Notes: generated by a model from the letters alone, not told the origin. A stretch of DNA of 60,097 nt from Gammaproteobacteria bacterium (GCA_903970465.1 CAJCIO010000106.1:1-60097); one strand, 5' to 3'. Counted from the stretch's first letter, positions 1-10,890 are shown. Program-made: numbers and translations.

Positions 1-326
1 GTGCAAAAAGGATTTGAAAAAATGAACATCCACCGGCGTAGGCCAAACGGCGAGAACATCTGGGCCTGCCACGTGCAAGGTCCCCGTAAGCGCGGAAAAC
101 TGAACGGCTATCTAATAAAAGATCCACTAGAACTCAGCCAAGACGGGCTTACAAACAATCCATTTCTCAGTTTGATCGAAACGTAGCGGTGGGTGTCACC
201 TGCCATTGCCTGGGATCAACCAGTTGTTTTGTGCACTGCTGACATTACGCCATCACAATTACTATTGCTGTCGACGTCAGTTACTAAGCTCAGTCACAAG
301 CTCAACCGCTCCATGCGTGCAACCAC

Positions 327-1892
327 TTAAGCGACAATCTCCTCCTCAGCCTGCTCAATGGATTCCTTCACTTCCAACTGGTGGCGTGTCCACTCAGCAG
401 CGATGGCGGGATTATCTAGAATCTGCTCTTCGATTCGCAGACTTTCTCGATAATCTCTCGCTTTCGCGCTCATCGTCCACTGCGTTTCTACCCCCAGCGC
501 CTCAAGCTCTTGTCGAATGGCAGGTAAACTTATCCGGAAAAATTCTTTGCGTGGATTTACCTTGTTCACCTGCTCACGAAGAAAATGGCGATGGAGCTGC
601 TTTTCGAGCCCCGGCGCATTGTCACTGAATATCAAGGCGTGCACGTCAAATTCAAATGGGACGCTCGCGTCGCCCAGTTCACGTACTCGATCAAGCGGTT
701 CGAGTCGGCGCGTCATACCAATCTTAAAGACCTGCTCACCGAACGATCCGATGTTCGAAATCACATACACATGGCCAGCACGGATTTGCTGGGCCATCGA
801 TAAAGCTCGCTGGTTCTTATCCTCGGCAGCCTTTAATTGCTCCTGAAGTTCCGCAAGCTTGAATTCGAAGGTCGCCCGCTCCGCAGCGGTTGCAGCGGCA
901 ACCTGTTCCTGGGCCTTCTCGAGAGCTTTTCGGAGTGTGCTCTCTTCCTTGGCGGCATCCTTGATTGCCCGCTCGAACTCTCGGCGAGCCTTTTCTTCTT
1001 CACGAATTTGCTCTCGGAGCTGACGCTGCTCCTCACGCTCTTGCTCTTTGAGGAGCTTCGCTGTGACGGCCCAGCGCAGCTCCTCTAAGCGGGATTTCAG
1101 ATAGTCATCACTGATTCGCGCATTACGAAACGATGCGCCATTGAGATTCACCAGCGCAGCGGCATCTCGAATCTCCTGCTCTAGCTTGCCGTGATTATCA
1201 GACTTCGAGCGAGACAAGATGGAATCAACTTTGCCGTTGAATGCGTCGATTACAAATCGGATGGCAATCTCTCGTCGATTGGCTTCGACATACGCGCAGT
1301 TGGCGGCCCGACCAGTCTTCACCATCAGCCGACTATAATCACGAGCCGCTTTCAGCTGCTGGCCCACTTCGGTGAAGCCTAACTCTTCGGCAAGCTCATC
1401 AAGGAGGTTATAGGTCGGAACGATATAGGCGTCGCCGTAACCTTCGATGATGTTTTTCATCGCTTGGGCGGCTTCCGTATATTGCTTGGCCTTCCCCTGC
1501 GCCTCGAGCGCGTCACCCGCAACTTCCAGTGCTTGCGTCTTGGCGTTGCCCACGATCTTGTCGGCATCTGCGATTGCCTGCGCTAATCGCATTTCTGCCT
1601 GCTCGACCCTGGACTGTGCAAGCTGCAATAAACGCGCGCGCTCTGACTTAGTCTCTTCGGAGACGCGCTCCGCCTCGGCTTCGGCGTCAATAATTCCTTC
1701 AAAGCGTTTGAGCTCGTGAAGTGCTTGCTGGAGTTGACGGGTCAGTTCGACTTTCTCGTCCTCCATCGCAGACAGATCATTTTTCCTAGCGCCGAGCTCG
1801 AGGCGAAGCTGGCTAATAACTCCCTGAGCCTTGGTGTTCTTTACCAAAAAAACAAACGCCACGATCCCCGCAAAAGCGGCTAGCAATTCCAT
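327..1892 (-). CDS. Membrane-anchored DUF4041 / GIY-YIG (Mug113, T5orf172) nuclease, SNIPE-like
   Basis: A 521-residue protein with a single N-terminal hydrophobic segment (residues about 3-18), a long charged coiled coil (about 25-140), a DUF4041-like middle (about 140-280), a second coiled coil (about 280-370) and a C-terminal GIY-YIG domain (about 372-455). In the nuclease domain I see GHVYV at 373, FKIGMT at 389-394, a candidate catalytic Glu430 (LEKQLH) and Asn446. The ATG at 1892 is preceded by GGGAGGT. Recently described proteins of this architecture (SNIPE) sit at the inner membrane and cut phage DNA as it is injected; this function is inferred from architecture. The gene is transcribed away from tRNA-Pro and lies on the island side of it. 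The ends of the domains are estimates. Confidence 0.85.
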   Translation of the reverse strand: MELLAAFAGIVAFVFLVKNTKAQGVISQLRLELGARKNDLSAMEDEKVELTRQLQQALHELKRFEGIIDAEAEAERVSEETKSERARLLQLAQSRVEQAEMRLAQAIADADKIVGNAKTQALEVAGDALEAQGKAKQYTEAAQAMKNIIEGYGDAYIVPTYNLLDELAEELGFTEVGQQLKAARDYSRLMVKTGRAANCAYVEANRREIAIRFVIDAFNGKVDSILSRSKSDNHGKLEQEIRDAAALVNLNGASFRNARISDDYLKSRLEELRWAVTAKLLKEQEREEQRQLREQIREEEKARREFERAIKDAAKEESTLRKALEKAQEQVAAATAAERATFEFKLAELQEQLKAAEDKNQRALSMAQQIRAGHVYVISNIGSFGEQVFKIGMTRRLEPLDRVRELGDASVPFEFDVHALIFSDNAPGLEKQLHRHFLREQVNKVNPRKEFFRISLPAIRQELEALGVETQWTMSAKARDYRESLRIEEQILDNPAIAAEWTRHQLEVKESIEQAEEEIVA

Positions 1893-2130
1893 TGGCTACC
1901 TCCCTGTGTTCGTGGAGCAAATCCTACCTTGAAGACTGGCATTGCGCCGCCAGGTTGGTGCCGAGCACCAGATTCACCTCGCAGCCCGCGATGAAACGCA
2001 TAATAGTGCCATTCGAGCACCGAAAATCTGGGTGGGGCAAAAAGTGGGGGCAAAATCTCGGGCTGGACAAAACACGTGCCCATAAAAAAATCCAAGAACC
2101 GCTAAGCTCTTGGATTTCTTTAGAATAAAT
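1893..2130. mobile_element. Putative island edge (attachment end) abutting tRNA-Pro
   Basis: This gene-free stretch joins the nuclease gene to the 3' end of tRNA-Pro, the classic insertion point for tyrosine-recombinase islands. It holds two closely spaced copies of TGGGGCAAAA (2033-2042) and TGGGGGCAAAA (2045-2055), which resemble integrase arm-type sites. No integrase gene is in the window, and the second attachment site would lie to the left, outside it. The island call is therefore an inference from position and the accessory nature of the nuclease gene. Confidence 0.45.
2084..2117 (-). terminator. Rho-independent terminator of tRNA-Pro
   Basis: A 10-bp perfect stem (2088-2097 with 2108-2117, arm TCTTGGATTT) has a 10-nt loop. 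On the minus strand it is followed by a run of T residues, 13 nt beyond the CCA end of tRNA-Pro. Confidence 0.8.
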
Positions 2131-2206
2131 GGTCGGGACGGAGTGATTCGAACACTCGACCCCTTGCACCCCATGCAAGTGCGCTACCGGGCTGCGCTAC
2201 GCCCCG
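2130..2206 (-). tRNA. tRNA-Pro (anticodon GGG)
   Basis: A 77-nt cloverleaf with a 7-bp acceptor stem (CGGGGCG with CGTCCCG), an anticodon stem CTTGC/GCAAG around loop ATGGGGT (anticodon GGG), a T arm with GTTCGAATC, and an encoded CCA end. It decodes CCC/CCU proline codons. It lies downstream of the ihfA operon, as in other Pseudomonas, and marks the boundary with the putative island on its 3' side. Confidence 0.95.
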
Positions 2207-2325
2207 ACCGAGCGTAACTCTTACAATCCAGCCCTGAAAACTAAGTTTCAAAGCCGCTTCCAAACCACTGGAAGAGCGAAAAATATACCTTAACCATCTG
2301 AAATATGGAAGTATTTTTTCCGGAT

Positions 2326-2682
2326 TTATTTCTTCAGCACCGACAGCACGTCTTCAAGTTCGGAGATGGTCTGGCGGATCAGTTGCTTGTATTGATTGCT
2401 GTCGTCCTTGGCCTCATCCCCCGACAGACGCAGACGCGCGCCGCCGATGGTGAAACCCTGTTCGTACAACAATCCACGGATCTGACGGATCATCAGCACG
2501 TCCTGGCGCTGATAATAACGACGGTTGCCGCGGCGCTTGACCGGGTTGAGCTGGGGGAATTCCTGTTCCCAGTACCGCAGTACGTGGGGCTTGACCGCGC
2601 ACAAGTCGCTGACTTCACCAATGGTGAAGTAGCGCTTGCCGGGAATCGGCGGGAGTTCGTCGTTATGACTTGGTTCCAGCAT
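2326..2682 (-). CDS. MerR-family transcriptional regulator downstream of ihfA
   Basis: A 118-residue protein with a MerR-type winged helix at its N-terminal half ([20 protein letters not shown]) and a short C-terminal helix, but no Cys cluster for metal binding. The ATG at 2682 is preceded by GAGG and is preferred over an in-frame TTG at 2691; either way the start overlaps the end of ihfA. This small MerR protein follows ihfA throughout Pseudomonas and many gammaproteobacteria. Its target is not known to me. Confidence 0.9.
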   Translation of the reverse strand: MLEPSHNDELPPIPGKRYFTIGEVSDLCAVKPHVLRYWEQEFPQLNPVKRRGNRRYYQRQDVLMIRQIRGLLYEQGFTIGGARLRLSGDEAKDDSNQYKQLIRQTISELEDVLSVLKK

Positions 2683-2965
2683 ATGCCTCAACTCGGGCCT
2701 TCAACTTCTGCCCTGGACGAAAGGTGACCACACGGCGAGCCGTGATCGGGATTTCTTCTCCCGTTTTTGGATTGCGGCCAGGCCGCTGGCGTTTGTCGCG
2801 CAAGTCAAAATTGCCGAAACCGGACAATTTGACTTGCTCGTTGTCTTCAAGAGCGTGCCTGATTTCTTCAAAAAACAGTTCGACCAATTCCTTGGCCTCC
2901 CGTTTATTCAGGCCCAGCTCCTCATAAAGACGTTCCGCCATTTCAGCTTTCGTCAGAGCCCCCAT
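2663..2965 (-). CDS. ihfA: Integration host factor subunit alpha
   Basis: A 100-residue DNA-bending protein of the HU/IHF family. It begins [11 protein letters not shown] and carries the signature [21 protein letters not shown] with the intercalating proline in the RPGRNP arm. It forms a heterodimer with IhfB and serves as an architectural factor in transcription (including sigma-54 promoters), recombination and replication. It starts 3 nt after the pheT stop codon, the classic pheST-ihfA arrangement, and overlaps the merR-like gene. Confidence 0.98.
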   Translation of the reverse strand: MGALTKAEMAERLYEELGLNKREAKELVELFFEEIRHALEDNEQVKLSGFGNFDLRDKRQRPGRNPKTGEEIPITARRVVTFRPGQKLKARVEAYAGTKS

Positions 2966-2968
2966 GCG

Positions 2969-5347
2969 CTACTTCCTTAACGTGGCGTTCAACCTTTGTT
3001 CGAGCGAGGTGAGGATATCTTGTGTCGTGGAGTTCACCTCATCGTCATTAAGAGTGCGCGATGGATGCTGCCAGGTCAAGCCAACTGCAAGGCTTTTTCT
3101 ATGCGGATCAATACCTTTACCCTGGTAGACGTCAAACAGCCTGAGGTCTGTCAGCCATTCACCAGCCTTTTCACGAATCACGTCCAGTACCGCACTGGCT
3201 GGTACATCGCGATCAGCTACCAATGCCAGGTCGCGACGCACTTCCGGAAAGCGTGAAAGCTCGTGGAATTTCGGCAGACGACCCACAGCAACTTCGGCCA
3301 ATACCACTTCGAACAGGTATACCGGGCGGTCCAGCCCCAGACTCTTGACCAACTCTGGATGCAGTGCACCCAGATAACCGACTTCGCGACCATCACGCTC
3401 GATACGAGCGGTCTGGCCGGGATGCAGGGCTGGGTGCTTGCCCGGCGTGAAGGTGAAATCATCCAGAGCACCGGCAAAGCCAAGTACCGCCTCCAGATCC
3501 GCCTTGACGTCGAAGAAGTCGACGCCATCGCGACCTTGCGCCCAGCCTTCAGGCAGACGCGAACCGCAGACCACACCGGCCAGCATCGGCTCTTGCGTGA
3601 GGCCTTCGAGCTGACCCACAAAGCGCAGGCCGCTCTCGAACAGCCGAACGCGATCCTGCTGACGATTGAGGTTGTGCTGCAGCGCCCTGACCAGACCCGG
3701 CCATAGCGACGAACGCATCGCCGCCATGTCGGCAGAGATCGGGTTCGCCAGCAGCAGCGGTTCGACGCCTGGGTTGAACAGCTCGAACCACTTCGGATCG
3801 ATAAAACTGTAAGTGATCGCTTCCTGATAGCCCCGCGCAACCAGCAGGCGACGCAGCAGCGGCAAGTCACCGGCAGCTTCAGCCTTGGCTTGCGGTGCCA
3901 ATCGGGCTTGTGGATAACGGACCGGCAAGTGGTTATAGCCGTGCAGGCGAGCCAGCTCTTCGATCAGGTCGACTTCCAGACTGATGTCGAAGCGGTGGCT
4001 TGGTACACCGACGAGCCATTGGCCTTCACCCTGAGAAGTCAGAGTCAAGCCGAGCCCCGTCAGGTGACGTTCGATATCCGCTGCCGGAAACTCCATGCCA
4101 AGCATCTGGCTGACGCGTTCGGCGCGCAGCAGCACGGGCTCGATCTTTGGCAGGTGGCTTTCGCTGACCACTTCGATGATCGGACCAGGTTCGCCGCCAG
4201 TGATTTCCAGCAACAGACCAGTCGCGCGCTCCATGGCTTCACGGGTCAGCTGGGAATCGACGCCGCGCTCGAAACGATGTGAGGCATCGGTGTGCAGGCC
4301 GTAGGATCGAGCCTTGCCAGCTACGGAAATCGGCTCGAAGAATGCACACTCGAGAAAAATGTCTTGGGTTTTGCCCGAGGTACCACTGTGCTCGCCGCCC
4401 ATCACGCCAGCGATGCCCAAGGCACGGCTGCGGTCGGCGATGACCAGCGTGTCGCTGCGCAAGGTGACTTCCTGGCCGTCGAGCAGGGCTAGCTTTTCAC
4501 CCTCTTCGGCCATGCGCACACGAATGCCGCCGTCGATTTCGGCAAGGTCGTAGGCGTGCATCGGCTGACCGAGCTCGAGCATCACGTAGTTGGTGATGTC
4601 GACGGCGGCGTCGATACTGCGCACGTCGCTGCGGCGCAAGCACTCGACCATCCACAGCGGCGTCGGCCTGGACAGGTCGACGTTGCGGATCACACGACCG
4701 AGGAAGCGCGGGCAGGCAGCCGGCGCGAGAACTTCAATCGGACGGACCTCATCACTGACCGCAGACACGCTGACCACCGCGGGACGATCGACAGCCACGT
4801 TGTACAGCGCGCCCACCTCCCGGGCCAAGCCGGCCAAGGACAGACAGTCGCCGCGGTTCGGGGTCAGGTCGACCTCGATACTGACGTCGTCGAGCTGAAG
4901 GTACACGCGAAAATCCTCGCCCACCGGCGCATTGGCCGGCAGCTCCATCAGGCCGTCATTGCCTTCGCCCACTTGCAGCTCGGATTGGGAGCAGAGCATG
5001 CCGTTGGACTCGACACCACGCAGCTTGGCCTTCTTGATCTTGAAATCGCCCGGCAGTTGCGCACCGATCTTGGCGAACGGGATTTTCAGGCCCGGGCGCA
5101 CATTGGGCGCTCCGCACACGACCTGGAACGTCTCGGCGCCATCACTGACCTGACACACACGCAATTTATCGGCATCAGGGTGCTGTTCGGTAGCAAGCAC
5201 TTCGCCCACTACCACACCACTGAAAACGCCCGCGGCCGGGGTCACGCTGTCGACCTCCAGACCGGCCATGGACAGACGCGCCACCAACTCGTCGCGGGAC
5301 ACTTGCGGGCTTACCCAGCCACGCAGCCATTGTTCACTGAATTTCAT
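2969..5347 (-). CDS. pheT: Phenylalanyl-tRNA synthetase beta subunit
   Basis: A 792-residue subunit of the alpha2-beta2 PheRS, which charges tRNA-Phe. Visible domains in order: an N-terminal EMAP/OB tRNA-binding fold (about 40-150, GVVVGEVLATEQHPDADKL), B3/4 editing domain (about 210-380), B5 (about 400-470) and the C-terminal ferredoxin-fold anticodon-binding domain (about 700-792, FPEVRRDLALV). The length is normal for the bacterial protein. It lies 27 nt downstream of pheS in the same transcript. Confidence 0.98.
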   Translation of the reverse strand: MKFSEQWLRGWVSPQVSRDELVARLSMAGLEVDSVTPAAGVFSGVVVGEVLATEQHPDADKLRVCQVSDGAETFQVVCGAPNVRPGLKIPFAKIGAQLPGDFKIKKAKLRGVESNGMLCSQSELQVGEGNDGLMELPANAPVGEDFRVYLQLDDVSIEVDLTPNRGDCLSLAGLAREVGALYNVAVDRPAVVSVSAVSDEVRPIEVLAPAACPRFLGRVIRNVDLSRPTPLWMVECLRRSDVRSIDAAVDITNYVMLELGQPMHAYDLAEIDGGIRVRMAEEGEKLALLDGQEVTLRSDTLVIADRSRALGIAGVMGGEHSGTSGKTQDIFLECAFFEPISVAGKARSYGLHTDASHRFERGVDSQLTREAMERATGLLLEITGGEPGPIIEVVSESHLPKIEPVLLRAERVSQMLGMEFPAADIERHLTGLGLTLTSQGEGQWLVGVPSHRFDISLEVDLIEELARLHGYNHLPVRYPQARLAPQAKAEAAGDLPLLRRLLVARGYQEAITYSFIDPKWFELFNPGVEPLLLANPISADMAAMRSSLWPGLVRALQHNLNRQQDRVRLFESGLRFVGQLEGLTQEPMLAGVVCGSRLPEGWAQGRDGVDFFDVKADLEAVLGFAGALDDFTFTPGKHPALHPGQTARIERDGREVGYLGALHPELVKSLGLDRPVYLFEVVLAEVAVGRLPKFHELSRFPEVRRDLALVADRDVPASAVLDVIREKAGEWLTDLRLFDVYQGKGIDPHRKSLAVGLTWQHPSRTLNDDEVNSTTQDILTSLEQRLNATLRK

Positions 5348-5374
5348 CCTGCTCTCCTGAAAGATTCGTTACGG

Positions 5375-6444
<1,070 letters not shown>

Positions 6445-6499
6445 ATGACGTTTAACACCGCCGAGCGCCGAAGCGCTCGTCAGTGATTGTCGTGGGTAC

Positions 6500-6856
6500 T
6501 TAGGCCAAGGTGGCTTTAGCTTTCTCGACAATCGCAGCAAACGCCGCTTTTTCGTTCACAGCCAGATCAGCCAGAACCTTACGGTCGATCTCGATGGAAG
6601 CTTTTTTCAGGCCAGCGATGAAACGGCTGTAGGACAGACCGTTAACACGAGCACCAGCGTTGATACGAGCGATCCACAAAGCGCGGAACTGACGTTTTTT
6701 CTGACGACGGTCGCGGTAGGCGTACTGGCCTGCCTTGATGACCGCTTGCTTGGCTACACGGAATACGCGCGAACGAGCGCCGTAGTAACCTTTAGCCAGT
6801 TTCAGAATCTTTTTGTGACGCTTACGGGCAATGACGCCACGCTTTACACGAGCCAT
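6500..6856 (-). CDS. rplT: 50S ribosomal protein L20
   Basis: A 118-residue, strongly basic protein beginning [19 protein letters not shown], the standard L20 start. It binds 23S rRNA early in 50S assembly, and in E. coli it represses translation of rpmI-rplT. It lies 29 nt downstream of rpmI in the infC operon. Confidence 0.99.
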
Positions 6857-6885
6857 GAGTAAATTCCTCTATTCTTAACCAAAAA

Positions 6886-7080
6886 TTAACGAAGGCGCAG
6901 CATGCGCTCGACTTTTGCGACGTCAGACGGATGCAGCAAGCTGCTTCCGCGCAATTGACGCTTACGCTTGGTCGACATTTTGGTCAGGATGTGGCTCTTG
7001 AAAGCGTGCTTGTGCTTGATGCCGTTGGCGGTTTTCAAAAACCGCTTAGCTGCACCGCTTTTAGTCTTCATCTTTGGCAT
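6886..7080 (-). CDS. rpmI: 50S ribosomal protein L35
   Basis: A 64-residue basic protein with the L35 signature [20 protein letters not shown] and the C-terminal KVERMLRLR. It follows infC after 60 nt and precedes rplT, as in nearly all gammaproteobacteria. Confidence 0.99.
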   Translation of the reverse strand: MPKMKTKSGAAKRFLKTANGIKHKHAFKSHILTKMSTKRKRQLRGSSLLHPSDVAKVERMLRLR

Positions 7081-7140
7081 GTTCGGATACTCCGCATTCA
7101 GTTGATAAACATAACCGCAAGGCCTGCCGTGCCCTGGTGG

Positions 7141-7692
7141 TTATTTCTTTTTCTTGGGGGCGATGACCATGATCAGCTGGCGTCCTTCCATCTTCGGCAT
7201 CTGTTCAACGGAACCATACTCCAGCAGGTCTTGTTCGACCCGCTTGAGCAGTTCCATGCCCAGCTCCTGATGCGCCATCTCACGACCGCGAAATCTTAAC
7301 GAAATCTTGGCCCTGTCCCCATCACTCAGGAAACGTACCAGGTTGCGAAGTTTTACCTGGTAATCCCCTTCCTCCGTCCCTGGACGAAACTTGATTTCTT
7401 TAACCTGAATCTGCTTCTGGTTTTTCTTCGCCGCAGCGACCTGCTTCTTCTTCTCGAAGATCGATTTGCCGTAATCCATCACACGGCAGACAGGCGGTAG
7501 CGCGTCGGCAGAAATCTCTACCAGATCCAGCTTTGCTTCTTCAGCGATACGAAGCGCTTCATCAATCGAGACGATGCCAATCTGCTCGCCGTCAGCGCCA
7601 ATTAACCGAACCTCGCGTGCCGAGATATTCTCGTTGATCGGGGCCTTCGGTGCAGCTCGTTTATCTTGTCTCATTTCACGCTTAATAGTAAT
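7141..7692 (-). CDS. infC: Translation initiation factor IF-3 (ATT start)
   Basis: A 183-residue IF-3 with the N-terminal domain ([17 protein letters not shown]) linked by a Lys-rich helix to the C-terminal 30S-binding domain ([20 protein letters not shown]). Reading from the first ATG at 7674 would give only 177 residues. Upstream and in frame, ATT-ACT-ATT-AAG-CGT-GAA-ATG encodes MTIKREM, the N-terminus known from other Pseudomonas, preceded by CGGAG. The ATT start is the basis of IF-3 autoregulation, because IF-3 rejects non-standard starts. The ATT shares its A with the TAA stop of thrS (1-nt overlap). Confidence 0.96.
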   Translation of the reverse strand: MTIKREMRQDKRAAPKAPINENISAREVRLIGADGEQIGIVSIDEALRIAEEAKLDLVEISADALPPVCRVMDYGKSIFEKKKQVAAAKKNQKQIQVKEIKFRPGTEEGDYQVKLRNLVRFLSDGDRAKISLRFRGREMAHQELGMELLKRVEQDLLEYGSVEQMPKMEGRQLIMVIAPKKKK

Positions 7693-9614
7693 TACTCCGA
7701 ATCTTGGCGACCACGCCGGGAAACCGCTTGTGCGAGGAACTCGGTGAATTGCGCGACGGGCATGGAGCCCAGGTCTGCGCCCTCACGGGTACGCACAGCG
7801 ACAGTTTGCGTTTCAACTTCACGATCCCCGATGACCAGGAGATACGGGACCTTGAGCAAAGTATGCTCGCGGATTTTAAAGCCGATCTTTTCATTTCTCA
7901 AGTCAGACTTGGCACGAAAACCGCTTTCCGTCAGATTTTTTTCCACGGACAGGGCAAAATCGGCTTGTTTATCAGTGATATTCATGATCACTGCCTGTGT
8001 CGGCGCCAGCCAGGCCGGGAACGCACCTTCGTAGTGCTCGATCAGAATACCGATGAAGCGCTCGAACGATCCGAGGATCGCGCGGTGCAGCATCACCGGA
8101 TGCTTGCGACTGTTGTCTTCGGACACGTATTCCGCGTCCAGACGGATCGGCAGGTTGAAATCGAGCTGCAGTGTACCGCACTGCCACACACGACCAAGAC
8201 AATCCTTCAGCGAAAATTCGATTTTCGGACCATAGAAAGCACCCTCGCCCGGTTGCAGGTCATAAGCAAGACCAGCGTGATCCAGCGCTGCTGCCAATGC
8301 GGACTCTGCGCGATCCCACAATTCATCGGAACCAACACGCTTTTCAGGGCGCGTCGACAGCTTGAGCTGGATGTCCTTGAAACCGAAATCGGAATACACG
8401 TCCATGGTCAGCTTGATGAACGCCGCCGATTCGGTCTGCATCTGCTCTTCGGTACAGAAGATGTGAGCGTCGTCCTGCACGAAGCCACGGACACGCATGA
8501 TGCCGTGCAGCGCACCCGAAGGCTCGTTGCGATGGCAAGCACCGAATTCAGCCAGACGCAATGGCAGCTCGCGATAGCTCTTCAAGCCTTGGTTGAACAC
8601 CTGCACATGGCAAGGGCAGTTCATCGGCTTGATGGCGTAGTCGCGGCTCTCGGACTCGGTGGTGAACATGTTTTCGGCATAGTTGGCCCAGTGCCCAGAG
8701 CGCTCCCACAGGCTGCGATCGACTACTTGCGGAGTCTTGATCTCCAGGTAGCCGTTTTCACGCTGCACCTTGCGCATGTACTGTTCGAGCACCTGATACA
8801 CAGTCCAGCCTTGAGGGTGCCAGAACACCATGCCCGGCGCTTCTTCCTGGAGATGGAAGAGGTTCAGGCGCTTGCCCAGCTTGCGGTGATCGCGCTTTTC
8901 GGCTTCTTCAATGCGCTGAATGTAAGCGGCCAACTGCTTCTTGTCCGCCCAAGCAGTGCCGTACACTCGTTGCAGCTGTTCATTCTTGGCGTCGCCGCGC
9001 CAGTAGGCACCGGATAGCTTGGTCAGCTTGAACGACTTTAGAAAACGAGTGTTCGGCACATGCGGACCGCGGCACATGTCGACGTATTCTTCGTGGTAGT
9101 ACAGGCCCATGTTCTGCTCGTCGGGCATGTCCTCGACCAGGCGCAGCTTGTACTCTTCGCCACGGGCCTTGAAGACTTCGATGACTTCGGCGCGTGGGGT
9201 GACCTTCTTGATCACGTCGTAGTCGTGATCGATCAGCTCGCGCATGCGCGATTCGATAGCCGCCATGTCGTCGGGCGTGAAAGGACGCTCGAAGGCAATA
9301 TCGTAATAGAAGCCTTCGTCGATGACCGGGCCGATGACCATCTTGGCAGTCGGGTAGAGTTGCTTGACCGCGTGGCCAACCAAGTGAGCGCAAGAGTGGC
9401 GAATGATCTCCAGCCCCTCCTGGTCCTTCGGAGTGATGATCTGCAGGCTGGCGTCGCCCTGAATCAGATCGCAGGCATCGACCAGCTTGCCGTCGACCTT
9501 GCCGGCAACGGTGGCCTTGGCCAGACCGGCACCAATGGAAGCGGCAACGTCTGCAACAGACACTGCGTGATCGAACGAACGTTGACTACCGTCGGGAAGA
9601 GTAATGGTGGGCAT
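7692..9614 (-). CDS. thrS: Threonyl-tRNA synthetase
   Basis: A 640-residue class II synthetase with the TGS domain (about 1-60), the editing domain (about 65-225, with [10 protein letters not shown]), the catalytic core with MNCPCHV, and the C-terminal anticodon-binding domain. It charges tRNA-Thr and edits Ser-tRNA-Thr. The ATG at 9614 (MPTITLPDG) follows GGAGAGGAGG and matches family length; the longer frame to 9647 lacks this support. It is the first gene of the thrS-infC-rpmI-rplT cluster and its stop overlaps the infC start codon. Confidence 0.98.
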   Translation of the reverse strand: MPTITLPDGSQRSFDHAVSVADVAASIGAGLAKATVAGKVDGKLVDACDLIQGDASLQIITPKDQEGLEIIRHSCAHLVGHAVKQLYPTAKMVIGPVIDEGFYYDIAFERPFTPDDMAAIESRMRELIDHDYDVIKKVTPRAEVIEVFKARGEEYKLRLVEDMPDEQNMGLYYHEEYVDMCRGPHVPNTRFLKSFKLTKLSGAYWRGDAKNEQLQRVYGTAWADKKQLAAYIQRIEEAEKRDHRKLGKRLNLFHLQEEAPGMVFWHPQGWTVYQVLEQYMRKVQRENGYLEIKTPQVVDRSLWERSGHWANYAENMFTTESESRDYAIKPMNCPCHVQVFNQGLKSYRELPLRLAEFGACHRNEPSGALHGIMRVRGFVQDDAHIFCTEEQMQTESAAFIKLTMDVYSDFGFKDIQLKLSTRPEKRVGSDELWDRAESALAAALDHAGLAYDLQPGEGAFYGPKIEFSLKDCLGRVWQCGTLQLDFNLPIRLDAEYVSEDNSRKHPVMLHRAILGSFERFIGILIEHYEGAFPAWLAPTQAVIMNITDKQADFALSVEKNLTESGFRAKSDLRNEKIGFKIREHTLLKVPYLLVIGDREVETQTVAVRTREGADLGSMPVAQFTEFLAQAVSRRGRQDSE

Positions 9615-9993
9615 GGCGCCTCCTCTCCTAGTGGTGACCCCTACCAAAGGTCACGTGGGTTGGGATGAGCCAGTACAAGATCCGCATCGAGCCTTCTTGA
9701 TGGCAAACGCCTGCCTCACAGTGGCAGTTGTCGCCAGGCCCAACAGGTACGAACCAGAGTGACTGGATGGTGCAAAAAGGGTTAAGCCCGCATTAGAACG
9801 GTGCCTTGCGGCGCCCCAGAGCGTTGCGGGAGGCCATCCTAGCATAGATAGAAGCGTGGATTGCGCAGTGGTGGTGTTACAAGGCGCCACAACAGTGCAA
9901 AAAGCCGCCGCGCGGTGAACTTGCGCGCCACTGCCCGGTTCTGATGTGCTGAGTAATCCGCACCTTCCTTATCGATAACAAGGAGCACGTCGC
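9615..9993. other. Intergenic region upstream of thrS and the small secreted protein gene
   Basis: About 380 nt between two divergent genes. It must hold the thrS leader and promoter and the promoter for the gene at 9994. I see no coding frame of quality, no clear -35/-10 pair and no recognisable thrS operator hairpin. Confidence 0.4.
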
Positions 9994-10293
9994 ATGCGTC
10001 TTCAGTCCCTCATCACCCTGACCGCCCTCGCCGCCATTCTGCCATTCGCCAGCGCCCAGGCGGGCACGTGGCCTGCAGGTACCAAGGATAAATTCCTGCA
10101 AGAGTGTGAATCCGCTGCCGGCAAACAGGTTTCAGCCGCCGTCGCCAAACAACACTGCACCTGCAGCGCCGATGCCATTGCCAAGAAACTCAGCGATGCC
10201 GACATAAAGGCGTTGACCGGGCCTACCGCCCCTAGCGAAGAATTGCAGGGCCGAATGATGGCCGCCGTGAGCGCTTGCCAGGTTCAGAAATAG
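9994..10293 (+). CDS. Small secreted protein, unknown function
   Basis: A 99-residue protein with a clear signal peptide (MRLQSLITLTALAAILPFASAQA, cleavage near 23) and a mature part of about 76 residues with four cysteines (one in QEC, two in HCTCS, one near the end in SAC), suggesting disulfides in the periplasm. An AAGGAG ribosome-binding site lies 8 nt upstream of the ATG. I do not recognise a family with a known role; such proteins are common in Pseudomonas. Confidence 0.8.
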   Translation: MRLQSLITLTALAAILPFASAQAGTWPAGTKDKFLQECESAAGKQVSAAVAKQHCTCSADAIAKKLSDADIKALTGPTAPSEELQGRMMAAVSACQVQK

Positions 10294-10582
10294 CTATGAT
10301 CGGGCGCAAAAATGGCACTTTGCGCCCTGCCCCAAGCGAAAACCGGCGCCGTAACGACTTTTTTTAATAAATTTACGGGTTTTTTTTCAACTTCGGCCCA
10401 TCGCCAAACCCCTGTAAAATAAGGGCAATTCGCAAATCCGGAGTGTAATGAGGGTGGTGGTGCTTCGCAAATGCTGCATTCAGGGAGCTACACAGCCGGC
10501 ATTTAGACTATGATAGCTCGGTGTGCCCAGTTGGCCTGAGCAGCACAGCACTACTGAATATTATGTTTCTTGGAGATTCACC

Positions 10583-10795
10583 ATGTCTAATCGCCAAACC
10601 GGCACCGTAAAGTGGTTCAACGATGAGAAAGGCTTCGGCTTCATCACTCCTCAAGGTGGCGGTGACGACCTGTTCGTTCATTTCAAAGCTATCGAATCCG
10701 ACGGTTTCAAAAGCCTGAAAGAAGGCCAGACTGTTTCCTTCGTGGCCGAGAAAGGTCAGAAAGGTATGCAGGCTGCTCAGGTTCGCGGCGAGTAA
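10583..10795 (+). CDS. CspA-family cold-shock protein
   Basis: A 70-residue single-stranded nucleic-acid binding protein with both RNP motifs (KGFGFITP and DLFVHF) in one cold-shock domain. It is an RNA chaperone. The ATG at 10583 follows TTGGAGATTCACC. The roughly 290 nt upstream contain no gene and probably include a long 5' untranslated region, as is usual for csp genes. A strong terminator follows the stop codon. Confidence 0.97.
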   Translation: MSNRQTGTVKWFNDEKGFGFITPQGGGDDLFVHFKAIESDGFKSLKEGQTVSFVAEKGQKGMQAAQVRGE

Positions 10796-10808
10796 TCTCC
10801 CCGAAACT

Positions 10809-10838
10809 GAAAAAACCCGTCTTCGGACGGGTTTTTTT
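10809..10838 (+). terminator. Terminator of the cold-shock gene
   Basis: Stem AAAACCCGTC with GACGGGTTTT around a TTCG tetraloop, followed by T residues, 14 nt after the csp stop codon. Confidence 0.9.
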
Positions 10839-10890
10839 ATGCCTGGAATTTCTTTTGAAGGGTGTCCCGCCCCCAACGACGTTCGCTAGA

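Noticed and set aside
1..186. Open frame at the left edge ending at 186
   Set aside because: It opens at the window edge with an arbitrary GTG, has no recognisable domain and cannot be separated from chance; positions 187-326 also hold nothing I can support.
7704..9017. 437-residue plus-strand open frame
   Set aside because: Antisense shadow of thrS without a ribosome-binding site or known family.
10302..10327. Hairpin GGGCGCAAA/TTTGCGCCC after the small secreted protein gene
   Set aside because: The stem is good but there is no T run directly after it, so I do not call it a terminator; it may still be one with the T-rich stretch at about 10360.
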